NCBI GenBank assembly: GCA_015680905.1
Contig: CM027382.1
Span: 24,153,501-24,217,500, forward strand
DNA from: Coptis chinensis
Lineage: Eukaryota; Streptophyta; Magnoliopsida; Ranunculales; Ranunculaceae
DNA length: 64,000 bases
Reading direction: 5' to 3'
This document shows positions 55,408-64,000 of the stretch, one piece after another; position 1 is the first letter of the stretch, and every line of letters begins with the position of its first letter. A program made the translations under genes and the position numbers. The notes under the pieces are model-generated. The model saw only the letters and a program-made list of their open reading frames with translations. It did not search any database and was not told where the DNA came from.

Positions 55408-56078
55408 TAGGGGTGTCTCTTTTTTACGAAAACCCAATTTTTCCGAATTCCGATCTGATATTTTTTTGAATTTGACAATGATATTTGTGTTTCGATATCC
55501 GAAATTCCGATATCCAATTTTTCCGAAAAATAATTGGATTGGAATTAGATATGCTTTCAAAATCCGATCCGATCCAATTTCCGATTAATTTATGAATTTT
55601 TATATCCGGTCTACTTTATATAGTTACTAAATTAAAACTACATATAGTTTACAAACCAAATAAAAATCCTAGAGAAATAAAACATTGTCTCTCTCATAAT
55701 TCAAGAAATCAATATTTTCATTCTAGTACATGTCTCAATTTATCCCATATTTCTATTTATTGAATTAATACATTAACATGCATGAATAAAAAATTTGTTG
55801 AATGAACAAGTTAAAAGGTCTAAGTTGTTTTTTAAAATTAATACATTTCAAAATGATTGCTAAATGAATGTATTAAATAGATAAAAAATAGTTATTCTAA
55901 GAGAATTTGATTATATAATTCAAATTTCCGATTTACTTCCATATTTTACGGATTCTCTAATTTCCGAAAATTTTCCGATTTTCCAAACTTTTTGAATTCG
56001 GAAAATATATTGTTATCGGACAAATAATTGGATCGGATTTGGAAAGAATATTACCATCCGAAACCGAAGTCACCCCTC
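55408..56078. mobile_element. hAT-type non-autonomous element C (671 bp)
   Basis: Left end TAGGGGTGTC, right end CACCCCTC, and an 8-bp duplication CATAAACT. The subterminal arms repeat CCGATCCGAT/ATTTCCGAATT units. The interior is AT-rich and noncoding. Confidence 0.88.
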
Positions 56079-56158
56079 CATAAACTCCATCCCACTAACC
56101 CTATCTACTGTACTAGTGTGATTTGGTGTTTTCATGCACCAAACCATTGGACTTAGCC
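56079..56158 (-). mobile_element. Inverted 5' end of another Harbinger copy
   Basis: On minus the sequence from 56158 reads GGCTAAGTCCAATGG, then TTTGGTGCATGAAAACACC and AGTGGGATGG. It matches the 5' end at 53199, with TTA outside at 56159-56161. Homology continues across hAT element C to about 55370 and then stops, so it is a truncated copy. Confidence 0.8.
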
Positions 56159-56161
56159 TTA

Positions 56162-56450
56162 TATATGAAATATTCTCTATTCATTACAAGCCTATACAAA
56201 TAAATTATTACAAACTTATTACCTTTCTGTAACTATTCAATAATACACATTCCCAAAGGAACCAGGTTTCCGTACTATAAGCAACCTGCCATCATACATG
56301 CACTCCTAGTGGACTGAAATTTTAGCTGGGTCAGCTTATCAAACAAGGATCTCACGCCTGTACAAAATATAGACAGTTGCCGCAGATCAACTCCTGAATT
56401 TAAATGGTATGAAATTTGGTGTGAAGACGCAGGTTGAGCGCTATTGGGAG
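56162..56450 (-). other. Probable 3' UTR and downstream region of WEB1-like gene
   Basis: AT-rich DNA after the stop codon. The 3' end probably lies here, but no polyadenylation signal can be chosen with confidence. Confidence 0.5.
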
Positions 56451-59400
56451 TTATACAGACTTCACTCCCTCTGCTTTCCTTCCGGCCAAAAACATCATCA
56501 AACGTGGCAAGAGCTGTTTCTTCTTCTTCTTTAGCGCCTTCGTGTCTGTTAGAGGCTCAAACACGGGCTGAGCACGAATAGTAACATCTGGTCTCATATT
56601 AAAGCTCTTTGGTCTCTCCTCAAAACTCATTCGTGGGCTTTTAGGTGGCACTACTCCGTAACCAGTATCACCCGATTTCCTTCGCTGCTCATGTTCGGCT
56701 CTCCATTTCCTCAACTCCTGTTCTACACTTAGCTTCCCTTCTTTAGCTTTCTCAGCCTTTTCCAATGCAATACGCAAAGATTCCTTCTTGGCAGCTTTTT
56801 CCCTATTCACTTCCTCTAGTTTCTCCAAACTTTTCAGCTCGGATTCCTTGGCCACTTCTATTAAGGAAACGGCAGTTGCCACCTTCATGTTTGCTTGTTC
56901 CTCAGCCTCAAGGGTTCTCTTGCTGAGCATGTAATATTTCTCTAAAGAGAGTGTCACTCCTGTAGATTCATCTGCCTCATCTGTGCTTGGAGCTGATTCA
57001 CTCTCTTGCAATGCTTTTACTGCCGCTAGAGCTAACCTCTCTGATGCCCTGGCAGCCTCTATCTCCTTTCGCGCAGCATCTACTCTGCTCTCCACGGTAC
57101 TTGCACCGGCCTTGGCCAGCTCCACTTCTTCAATTGCTTTCCACAGCTCTTCACGGGTCAAATGTGCAATTGATTTTGCCTGATCTGCTTCCATAGCTGC
57201 TTGCTGTAGTTGCTTTGGCAGTTCAACCATCTTCTCTCTAGCTTCCTTCTCCTTCATCTGAATACTAACTATTTCTGACAAGGTCCGGTTCACTTCCGCT
57301 TCAAGAGATGCAACTGCTACTGTTGCCATTCCTTCTCTCTGTGTCATGGTAGCAAATGCAGACTTTTCTTTTTCAAGTTCTGACTTAAGTGACATCGATG
57401 CGATTTTCAATACATTAACTTCTGTTGTTGCCTTCTCAATTTTGAGCCTTACTTCATCGAGCTCCTTCTTCGCTGAAGTAACCGTTGCTTGTAAATCTGC
57501 GTGATTTTCAATTTTCGGCTCTAGCTCACTAAACGAAGTACCATAGTCCTCGTTCAGTTTTGCTTCCATGTAAGCCACTAATTCACATTTTAGATTTAGT
57601 AACAAGGATGATGCAGCATCCAGCTTTTCCTTGAGATCCTTTGTTGACAGAAGTTGCTGGTTAAGCTTCTGTAGTTCTCCGTCTGCCTGCTTTAGTTCCT
57701 TCTCCCAATTAAGAGAATCTTGCTCTCTGGCCATAGCCGCTCCAATTCTTTGCTCTTCTGCTTCGAGATGTGCAGTATGTGCAGATTCCAAGGATTCCTT
57801 GGCAGAAATTAGCTCGAGAGTTAGTTCCTCCACTGTGTTTTCAACTTCTTTGGATGCAGAAACAGCATGCTCAGCCTCCTTAAGAGCCATATCCTTCTCG
57901 GCAACTAAAGAAGCATACTCTATATGTAGTTTTTCCAACTCATCTTTGACAAATTTCAGTTCTGTGACTGCAGAAGTATGCCTGGCTTTTGCAATCTCAA
58001 GCTGTGCCTTTGCTGCAACACTTGCTTCATCTCCAATCCCTTGCTCCATCTCTTTCACCCTGAGTTTCACAAGTTCAGAATCCTGTTTCGCTTGGTTCTC
58101 TTCAGTTTGTGCTCTCTCTAGGTTCAACTTCAGTTCTTCCATGAGCCTCTTTGTGCCATCCAACTCTTTTTGTACTTGGGCTTTGGCATCTTCAGCGGCC
58201 TCAGACAGTTTTTTGTACTCTGGGATATCTTTCTGCGACTTCTCTAGTTCACTTTCTACATGCTTGCGCCTCTGTATGTAGCCAAAGAAGTACATAACGT
58301 TTAAAAGCAAGGGGAAGAGTCCATAGAGATATACAATAAAGTGCATCACAGAAGAATGTAATCATGATTATTGGGATTTTAGGCACTGTTTTGGATCAAA
58401 GCCCAGAAATTGTAACTTCTTTGGGATTTCTCATTGTTTCTGTATCAGTCCTAGTCTAACAATTCGAATGATTTCTATTGTATCTTACTTCACAATTCCC
58501 TGTTTTTCATAAATTTTTAAGTTTTACAGTAAAACAAGTAGAGGCTTCAAATATAATTCATAATAGGAAAAGATGAGGAAAAAAATATTAATATAAGACG
58601 AATATCTATGAGTTATTACTATTCCCTTGTCAAAAAAAGAGAAATAATGGAAATTGGAGACGTGAACAATAAAATGACAAAGTATTTGAATCCAATATGA
58701 TTGATCTTACCAAAAAGACATGACTACAAATTTATCGAGAGAGTAGAAGTTTACCTCCACAGTCTGAACTTTATGGGCTTTCCAATCCACAATTCCCCCA
58801 TACTTGGAGACAGCCTCTTTGACGGATTCGAAAGGTGCAGCAGTATCTACCAGCCCTCTGTTTTCAACAACCTTTTTTTGCTTAACATCTTTTCGACGTG
58901 TAGAAGGATCAATGAACGGCGTTAAGGGTATGCTTGTGACCTCTACTTGGTAATGACTGTGATCACCTGCTTGATCAACACTGTGACGGTCATCTTGAGA
59001 GCCTTTTACTTCACTGTAGGCATCCAAAGGCAAATTGCTGACCCCAGCATCAGAAACGCTCACAGAAGCATCATTCTCCACTTCTAGAGTATCCCTCATA
59101 TGTGCATTCAATGCTTCCGATGAACTGGTGACTGGGATGTCATTGGCTTCCAATGTCTCTCCCACAATTTCCTCAACTTTTGGTTCTGATTCCTTTTTAT
59201 CCTGTGATGATAGAAGGGCATTTTTGCCCAATAGTGGGTCGTCCGAAACGACTGGTGTCGCACTTTCAGCATTACCAGTCTGTTGTATTTCATGAACAGT
59301 TGTGGAACTAGGTGCTTCTAGATTGATATTTGTAGCATCTTTAGAAGACAACGAAGCAGGAAGCGTGCCATTGGAAACACTGGATTCATTCGCTAATTCA

Positions 59401-59561
59401 TAAGTTTCTGTCGACTTGAACTGCTTTACAGGCTCTTGTTTATCATTAAAAGTTGTGGAACTTGGAGATTCAGACTCAAGGTCTGCAGAAGACTGAGAAG
59501 ATAATAAAGAAGGTAGAGAATATTCAGGAGAATTTTCTTTTGTATTCCCTGTTTCCTCCAT
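56451..59561 (-). CDS. WEB1: WEB1-like protein (chloroplast photorelocation coiled coil), 875 aa
   Basis: Two coding exons, 59561-58755 and 58271-56451, joined in phase 0 at KVQTVE/RRKHVE, encode 875 residues. GT...AG borders are present and the stop TAA is at 56453-56451. The N-terminal part (about 1-245) is Ser/Glu-rich and disordered. The WEB family entry motif ([20 protein letters not shown]) follows, and then a coiled coil of about 500 residues with conserved blocks [63 protein letters not shown] and [20 protein letters not shown]. The C-terminus is basic ([15 protein letters not shown]). Arabidopsis WEB1, which works with PMI2 to keep chloroplast-actin based movement under blue light, has the same plan and a similar length. 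Every part is in frame, so the gene looks functional. A WEB1 paralogue (WEL) is possible. Confidence 0.9.
58272..58754 (-). other. Intron of WEB1-like gene (483 nt)
   Basis: Donor GTAAAC after GTGGAG; acceptor CATACAG before AGGCGC. It is AT-rich and falls exactly between the family motif and the coiled coil. Confidence 0.88.
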
Positions 59562-59580
59562 TTAATCTCAAGACTGGGTT

Positions 59581-61141
59581 CTGGGGAAATGCAGACACAA
59601 GAAAATCATGAAAGTTAGAAGACCATCATAATTATTATTGTACCAAGAAAACAACATTCAAAGGTAAAGCAAGTACACAGAAATCATTGGAATAACAGGA
59701 ACTAAGAGCAATTTAGGAATTAGATATCTCTGGATTACAGTCACCATGGATAATGTCCAAAAACTAAAATATTCACATATAACCACCTAACAAAACAAAT
59801 AAACACAAGAGTCCACCTAAAGTACCCACGAATATCCCAAACATCTTTTGTTTCTTTCAAACAAAACTGTTTTCACTATAATGTTAAGGAAAGTAAACTC
59901 CATATGCATTTTAAAAAGGCTGTACTGCTCCTACTCTTGAAGAAAAGTGAACTCAGTAAGGGAAGACCCATTAAAAGGAAAATATGCGAAATAGAGTCCA
60001 GATGTTTAAAATAAAGAGACAATGTCTAAAAAAACATCCGACTCTCAATACAACCTTGAGCATATCTTAAAGTGTCGCTCGGAAAACAATCTCCACAAAA
60101 AAAGAAGCAAGCGAAGAAAAAAAAAATTACATTAACAAAGTACTTAAGACCTCAAAGACAGTAATAGAATGAGAGGCTGGGAAGGAGATTCTAGAGATTG
60201 TAAGAAGATATCAAGACTAATAAAAAAGAAAATAAAGGAAAAGCAACTTTGCAGATTACAGAAAGGGGTCAATGTGAAATGTTTTTGACAAAAACAAATA
60301 AAATCCCTTGGAAAAAATAAACATATGCATCCCCAAACTACTGATGTAACAAGAAGAAATGCATATACATGATTTTGTCACACGAAGTCTCTCAAGTTCA
60401 GTATTGCTCCTATATTATTGATGAATAACACCAATTTGGTTCAAACTATGCTAAAACTACGACACTTTGTTAGTTATGGGTCCTACAATAGTTGTTTCCA
60501 TCTAACAATCACACTTTGTTCTTCTCAACACTGAACCCACTTTGAAAATTTATAACTTGAAAATACTTTTCCAAAGAACAGCATGCATTCTTCAATATTT
60601 GTGTCCTGTACTACACTAGTGTACACGTGGTTATTCATCGTCAAGTACCACCTCTCAATGTGTCAAAAATAAGTGGACTCTAAAACGACTCATCACTTGT
60701 CAGGTTTTGAATTCTAAAAAGGCGTCTGGCTCTTAAGCTTGTCTAAAACCATGCTTAGTGAATAGAAGATGAAAAGAATCTAAGCTGAATTAGGAAATCT
60801 TAACTTGTATATTATAATTTATCTGGTAACCAAGGTTTTAATTATCAACTAATAAAAAAAAACTAGCTTTATCTATCATTACTAACTCCTTCCCATATCA
60901 TTGTAGCCAACCAATGAAGAAAGTTGAATTGTTCATCCAGAAAGTCTTTTTTTTTTTTAAAAAATTCTAATCGATTTCCAAATATGGCAACAACAAAAAA
61001 AAAAAATACTAAAAAAGAAAAACTGATCATCTATAAGAATAAAAAGTTAATGATGGTTGTTGACTTAATAAGCACTAGATTAGCAGTAATCCATTACTTG
61101 AATTCAACAAATAAACAGAGTAGTAGACAATAACAACTTAC
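59581..61141 (-). other. Predicted 5' UTR intron of WEB1-like gene (about 1.56 kb)
   Basis: A strong acceptor (TTTCCCCAG) lies 19 bases before the start codon, and a consensus donor GTAAGTT at 61141. Between them there is only AT-rich noncoding DNA. Long leader introns often raise expression in plants; that effect is an inference. Confidence 0.6.
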
Positions 61142-61325
61142 TTAGCTAGCAACCTCAACTGGTTGTAAGAAAAGTAGCTGAAATTCAACAAAAAAAAAAA
61201 AAAAGAAAGATTGGAACGTGTTTTGTGTGTGTAAGAGAAAGAGACAGAAGTGTGTAAGTAGTTCTGTTTGTTTGAGTTTTGAGGATGAAGATGTAGACAC
61301 GAATCAGTTTTTGATTAGCTCATGA
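61142..61325 (-). other. Predicted first (noncoding) exon of WEB1-like gene
   Basis: Lies between the TATA box and the 5' UTR donor and contains CT-rich stretches (on minus) typical of plant leaders. The start is estimated from the TATA position. Confidence 0.5.
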
Positions 61326-61350
61326 ATCTACAAAGTCTTTATATTGACTT

Positions 61351-61356
61351 TTTATA
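61351..61356 (-). promoter_or_regulatory. TATA box of WEB1-like gene
   Basis: On minus the context is CCTCTATAAAAAGTC. It is placed about 30 bp before the predicted first exon. A CCACGT (G-box-like core) is at 61469-61474, about 115 bp upstream. Confidence 0.6.
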
Positions 61357-61474
61357 GAGGCGGAGCGTGTAGTCGTCAAAGACATTTATTATTATTATTT
61401 TTTTTATTAATCTCTTTATCTTTAGTACGTAAGCACACCACCGCCCAAATATTATTTGTTTTTCAGTTACGTGG

Positions 61475-62165
61475 ATTTAAGTGGTTTGCCCAGCGTGTGG
61501 CCCCCACATCGTGATGGGGAGATATGAACAGGGTGGTTGTTTCGAACGCTTGTTTCCAAATATTGACGAAAGAAAAAAGGTCAAAGAAAAATATGGGAGG
61601 TTTTCTGGTTGTTTGGGAGGCTTTGCAGATTCGGAGTCACAAAAAGATAGATATACTGAAGATACTTCAGCTTGATGGAACAACAATTATGGATCAACTG
61701 CACCTGCACTTGCCATTTTTGCGGATAGGTACATTTTAATTTACGTTATTTTTTTGTTGTTTTTGAGTGAAGTGGAAGACTAATATATTTGTTTTACGTT
61801 TTTATACATTGAAATCTTGTTTTCAGGTTATTCAACAGAAGTCCAATAGAGAAACTCTACATAAATATATATATACATATGCACAAACTCCTACTGAATA
61901 TCTACTTTCTTGGTCTAGGGGTATGAAATTATTAAGGGCCTTTTTGTTCTAGAGAAAATGTTAGGGAAAGGAAAGGAAAAGAGGTGTGGTCTACCTTTTC
62001 CATAGTTTTTTTGGTGTTTGTTTGCCTATGGAAAGAAAAGGCTGATTTTCGTGCGGAAACAAAATTAGGGGAATGGAAATGGTTTTGAGTCTATGGTCCA
62101 GACCTAAAAATTTTAGGGAAAGGAAAGGAAAATGTAGAGAAAAATAGTGTTTTTTTCTCTTTCTC
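61475..62165. other. Intergenic region, possible MITE remnant
   Basis: An open plus frame (61481-61675) is not recognised and overlaps an open minus one, so I do not call a gene. At 61940-62120 GGGAAAGGAAAGGAAAA occurs twice around CCTTTTCCATAG, which could be an end of a transposon broken by the Copia insertion. Confidence 0.4.
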
Positions 62166-62729
62166 GTGTAAGGTGCACCCTGCGCTTGGATTTGCTTTGC
62201 AAAGGGCGCGGTCCACCCTCATGCCTTGGTCGAACTCCAGGCTCTACAATAAGACTCTAGCCCGCCTTGCTTTTGACAAAGGGCGGTCGCTACTCCAATC
62301 GTATTTCAAAAAAAAGATCATTTTAGTTTTTTCCAAAAAGTATAAATATAGGTTTTTTCTGTAAAAACCTAACCTAACCAAAACCAAGAAAGAGAGAGAT
62401 TATAAGAGAGCAATTCTTTGTGAGTTGAGTATTCATTATTTGTGAGTGAATTGAGAGACTTGTAATTTGTTACTCCGAACATCTAGTAAAGCTTGGAACT
62501 CGTAGTGTGGACGTAGGCAAATTGCCGAACCACGATATATCTCGTCTTGTGGTTTGTTCTTCTTTTACATTATTGTTTTACTTTAGATACTTGTTATTTG
62601 ATATTGAGAAGTGTTGGGATATTACTTATAGGGTGTTGAAGTCTTGTCTAGTGAGAATGATCGATCTTTGTATAAGATTGATATATTTGTTGTGGGTAGC
62701 GTTATTTCCGCATTGTCCTATTCACAACA
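62166..62729 (+). repeat. Probable 5' LTR of Copia element
   Basis: Ends TTCACAACA directly before a tRNA-Met-type primer site. It probably starts TGTAAGGTGCACCC at 62166 (TGT...ACA pair). A TATA box TATAAATATA is at 62341. The 3' LTR lies beyond the window, so the left border is not proven. Confidence 0.6.
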
Positions 62730-62731
62730 AT

Positions 62732-62745
62732 TAGTATCGGAGCAT
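62732..62745 (+). promoter_or_regulatory. Copia primer-binding site (tRNA-iMet type)
   Basis: TAGTATCGGAGCAT resembles the TGGTATCAGAGC site used by most plant Copia elements, with two or three changes. Confidence 0.7.
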
Positions 62746-62872
62746 AGATTTACGACCTAGAATTTTTTGAGTTTTGGTGAAGAACCATAGTGCTCGAAAT
62801 TTGTGTAGATAAGGTGTTCGATTAAATTCTGAAATGATTATTTTTTTTGGGTTATTGTGTGTAACTTGAAAG

Positions 62873-63693
62873 ATGGCTCCCAAGATGTCAAATGCTAAGT
62901 TTGAAGTAGAGAAGTTTAATGGGAAAAAAAACTTTGGGATTTGGAAAGTCCAAGTCAGGGACATCCTCATCCAACAAGATTTGCATAAAGCCTTAAAGGG
63001 GAAACAAGCAAAGATGGCGAGTATGAGTGATGATGATTGGGAAGAGTTCGATCTACAGGCTTGTTCATCAATCCGGTTCTGTCTTGCTAATGAGATCATG
63101 TATAATGTGATGGGAGAAGATACCACTGCTAGTATTTGGCTCAAGCTAGAGTCTATGTATATGACCAAGAGCATGACGAATAAGATGTACCTTAATAAGC
63201 GTCTTTATCGGTACATGATGGTGGATGATTCAACGATGCAAGAGCACGTTAGTGAGTTCTGTCGACGCCTAGCGGATTACTTGAATGTTGGTATGCAGAT
63301 AGATGATGAGGATCAAGCGGCATGTTTAATATTCTCTTTGCCTGATAAATATGGTCATTAGCATCTAATGACCATATTTATGAATAGAGAAGATGTTGAT
63401 CTTGACAAAGTTCAAAGTGTATTACTTTCTTATGACTTGATGAAAAGACAAGAATTGAGAATAACATTGATGCAGGTAAGGGGCTAGTGGCAAGAGGAAG
63501 GTCGCATGAAAAGGCTTCTACAAGCAATGAGAAGTCTAGGTCCAAGTTAAAGAAGCCTTTGACATATGTAAAGTGCTACAATTGCGATGAAAATAGACAT
63601 TATGCAAGTAATTGTCCTCACCCGATGAAAATTGAGGCAAGTTATGCTTCAGGCTCTGAAGGGGATGAGTTAAGTCTCTGTGTGTCCACATAA
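62873..63693 (+). pseudogene. Copia gag (DUF4219/UBN2 and zinc knuckle)
   Basis: ATG at 62873. The frame encodes KFEVEKFNGKKNFGIWKVQV, then LIQQDLHKALKG, SSIRFCLANEIMYNVMGEDT, SIWLKLESMYMTKSMTNKMY and DDEDQAACLIFSLPDKYGH, then a stop. This is the standard Copia gag capsid. After a frameshift the 63487-63693 frame gives KCYNCDENRHYASNCPHP, a CCHC knuckle (C-x2-C-x4-H-x4-C). The capsid would package element RNA in the cytoplasm. The internal stop and frameshift inactivate it. Confidence 0.88.
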
Positions 63694-63699
63694 GACTAT

Positions 63700-63969
63700 A
63701 TGGCTGAAAGGTGGATTCTTGATTTCGGATGTTCCTATCATATGTGCCCGAATAGAAAGTGGTTTACTTCTTATAAGAGCATTGATGGAGGTTCCGTTTT
63801 GATGGGTAATGACGTTGTTTGTAAGACGGTAGGGATTGGAACTATACGGGTCAAGATGCATGATGGTGTAGTGAGGACTTTAACTGATGTGAGGCATGTT
63901 CCTGAGCTAAATAAAAACCTTATTTCTCTTGGTACCTTGGATTCCAAAGGCCACAAGTTTGTGGCTTAG
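63700..63969 (+). pseudogene. Copia protease (start of pol), catalytic motif altered
   Basis: Encodes [19 protein letters not shown], then [20 protein letters not shown] and [20 protein letters not shown], the Copia aspartic protease. The active site reads D-F-G where D-S-G is normal, and a stop follows HKFVA. The remaining pol (integrase, RT, RNase H) is expected beyond the window. Confidence 0.85.
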
Positions 63970-64000
63970 GTGCGATCCTAAAAGATTATCGGTGGCTCTT

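Noticed and set aside
57631-58281. 216-codon open frame on plus
   Set aside because: Exact antisense shadow of the WEB1-like coiled coil; Ser-rich composition is what Glu/Lys heptads give in reverse.
58707-58754. Read-through of WEB1-like exon 1 into further codons
   Set aside because: A consensus donor GTAAAC and family alignment place the exon end at 58755; the extra codons are intron.
61477-61739. Three overlapping open frames upstream of the WEB1-like gene
   Set aside because: They shadow each other on both strands, have no recognised domain and lie between a promoter and a transposon.

Overview
This is nuclear DNA of a flowering plant, probably a eudicot. It is AT-rich and intron-containing, and it carries Athila-type Ty3/Gypsy, Copia, CACTA, hAT, PIF/Harbinger, LINE and Helitron-like sequences. 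Only one host gene looks complete: a two-coding-exon WEB1-like coiled-coil gene on the minus strand (56451-59561, with a 5' UTR intron reaching about 61.3 kb). The species cannot be named from the sequence alone.

Left block (1-30.9 kb). After a 5'-truncated LINE (1-1050, minus) comes a three-level nest of mobile elements, each level delimited by target-site duplications (TSDs) read directly. A CACTA element (1877-30861, TSD TGT) was hit by an LTR element that is now a solo LTR (2239-5077, TSD AGATG) and by a roughly 14.9 kb Athila-type Gypsy element (8534-30701, TSD CCACG, transcribed on minus). That Gypsy element was in turn split inside gag-pol by a second CACTA element (19499-26800, TSD TAA). 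Neither CACTA shows a transposase, and both carry pieces of host genes. The outer one holds fragments resembling GH3 beta-glucosidase, neprosin-domain and G2-like/MYB-CC genes. The inner one holds a nearly whole but broken intron-containing GNAT/serotonin N-acetyltransferase (SNAT/NSI) gene, a GC-richer organelle-like block and a LINE RNase H fragment.

Middle block (31.7-47.84 kb). This mosaic of fragments of at least nine host genes lies on both strands and many pieces keep exon-intron borders: CDK-like kinase, pollen-receptor-like kinase, GMC oxidoreductase, trehalose-6-phosphate synthase, CDC48, SH3P/BAR, eIF5-mimic (BZW), a second kinase and a PPR protein. It ends at a textbook Helitron 3' terminus (hairpin plus CTAG, then T) at 47814-47843, so I read it as a gene-capturing Helitron or stacked Helitrons. 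Among the fragments sit three related genes with one dsRNA-binding-like motif and a coiled-coil tail; two have open frames. I do not recognise this family, and it is the best candidate for something undescribed.

Right block (47.9-64 kb). A PIF/Harbinger cluster contains a hAT element, which contains another Harbinger, which contains a CA/ACC-rich minisatellite; all have TSDs. Only the Harbinger Myb-like ORF1 is seen, with no transposase. Then come the WEB1-like gene and its promoter, and the 5' part of a degenerate Copia element (LTR, tRNA-Met-type PBS, gag, protease) that runs off the window.
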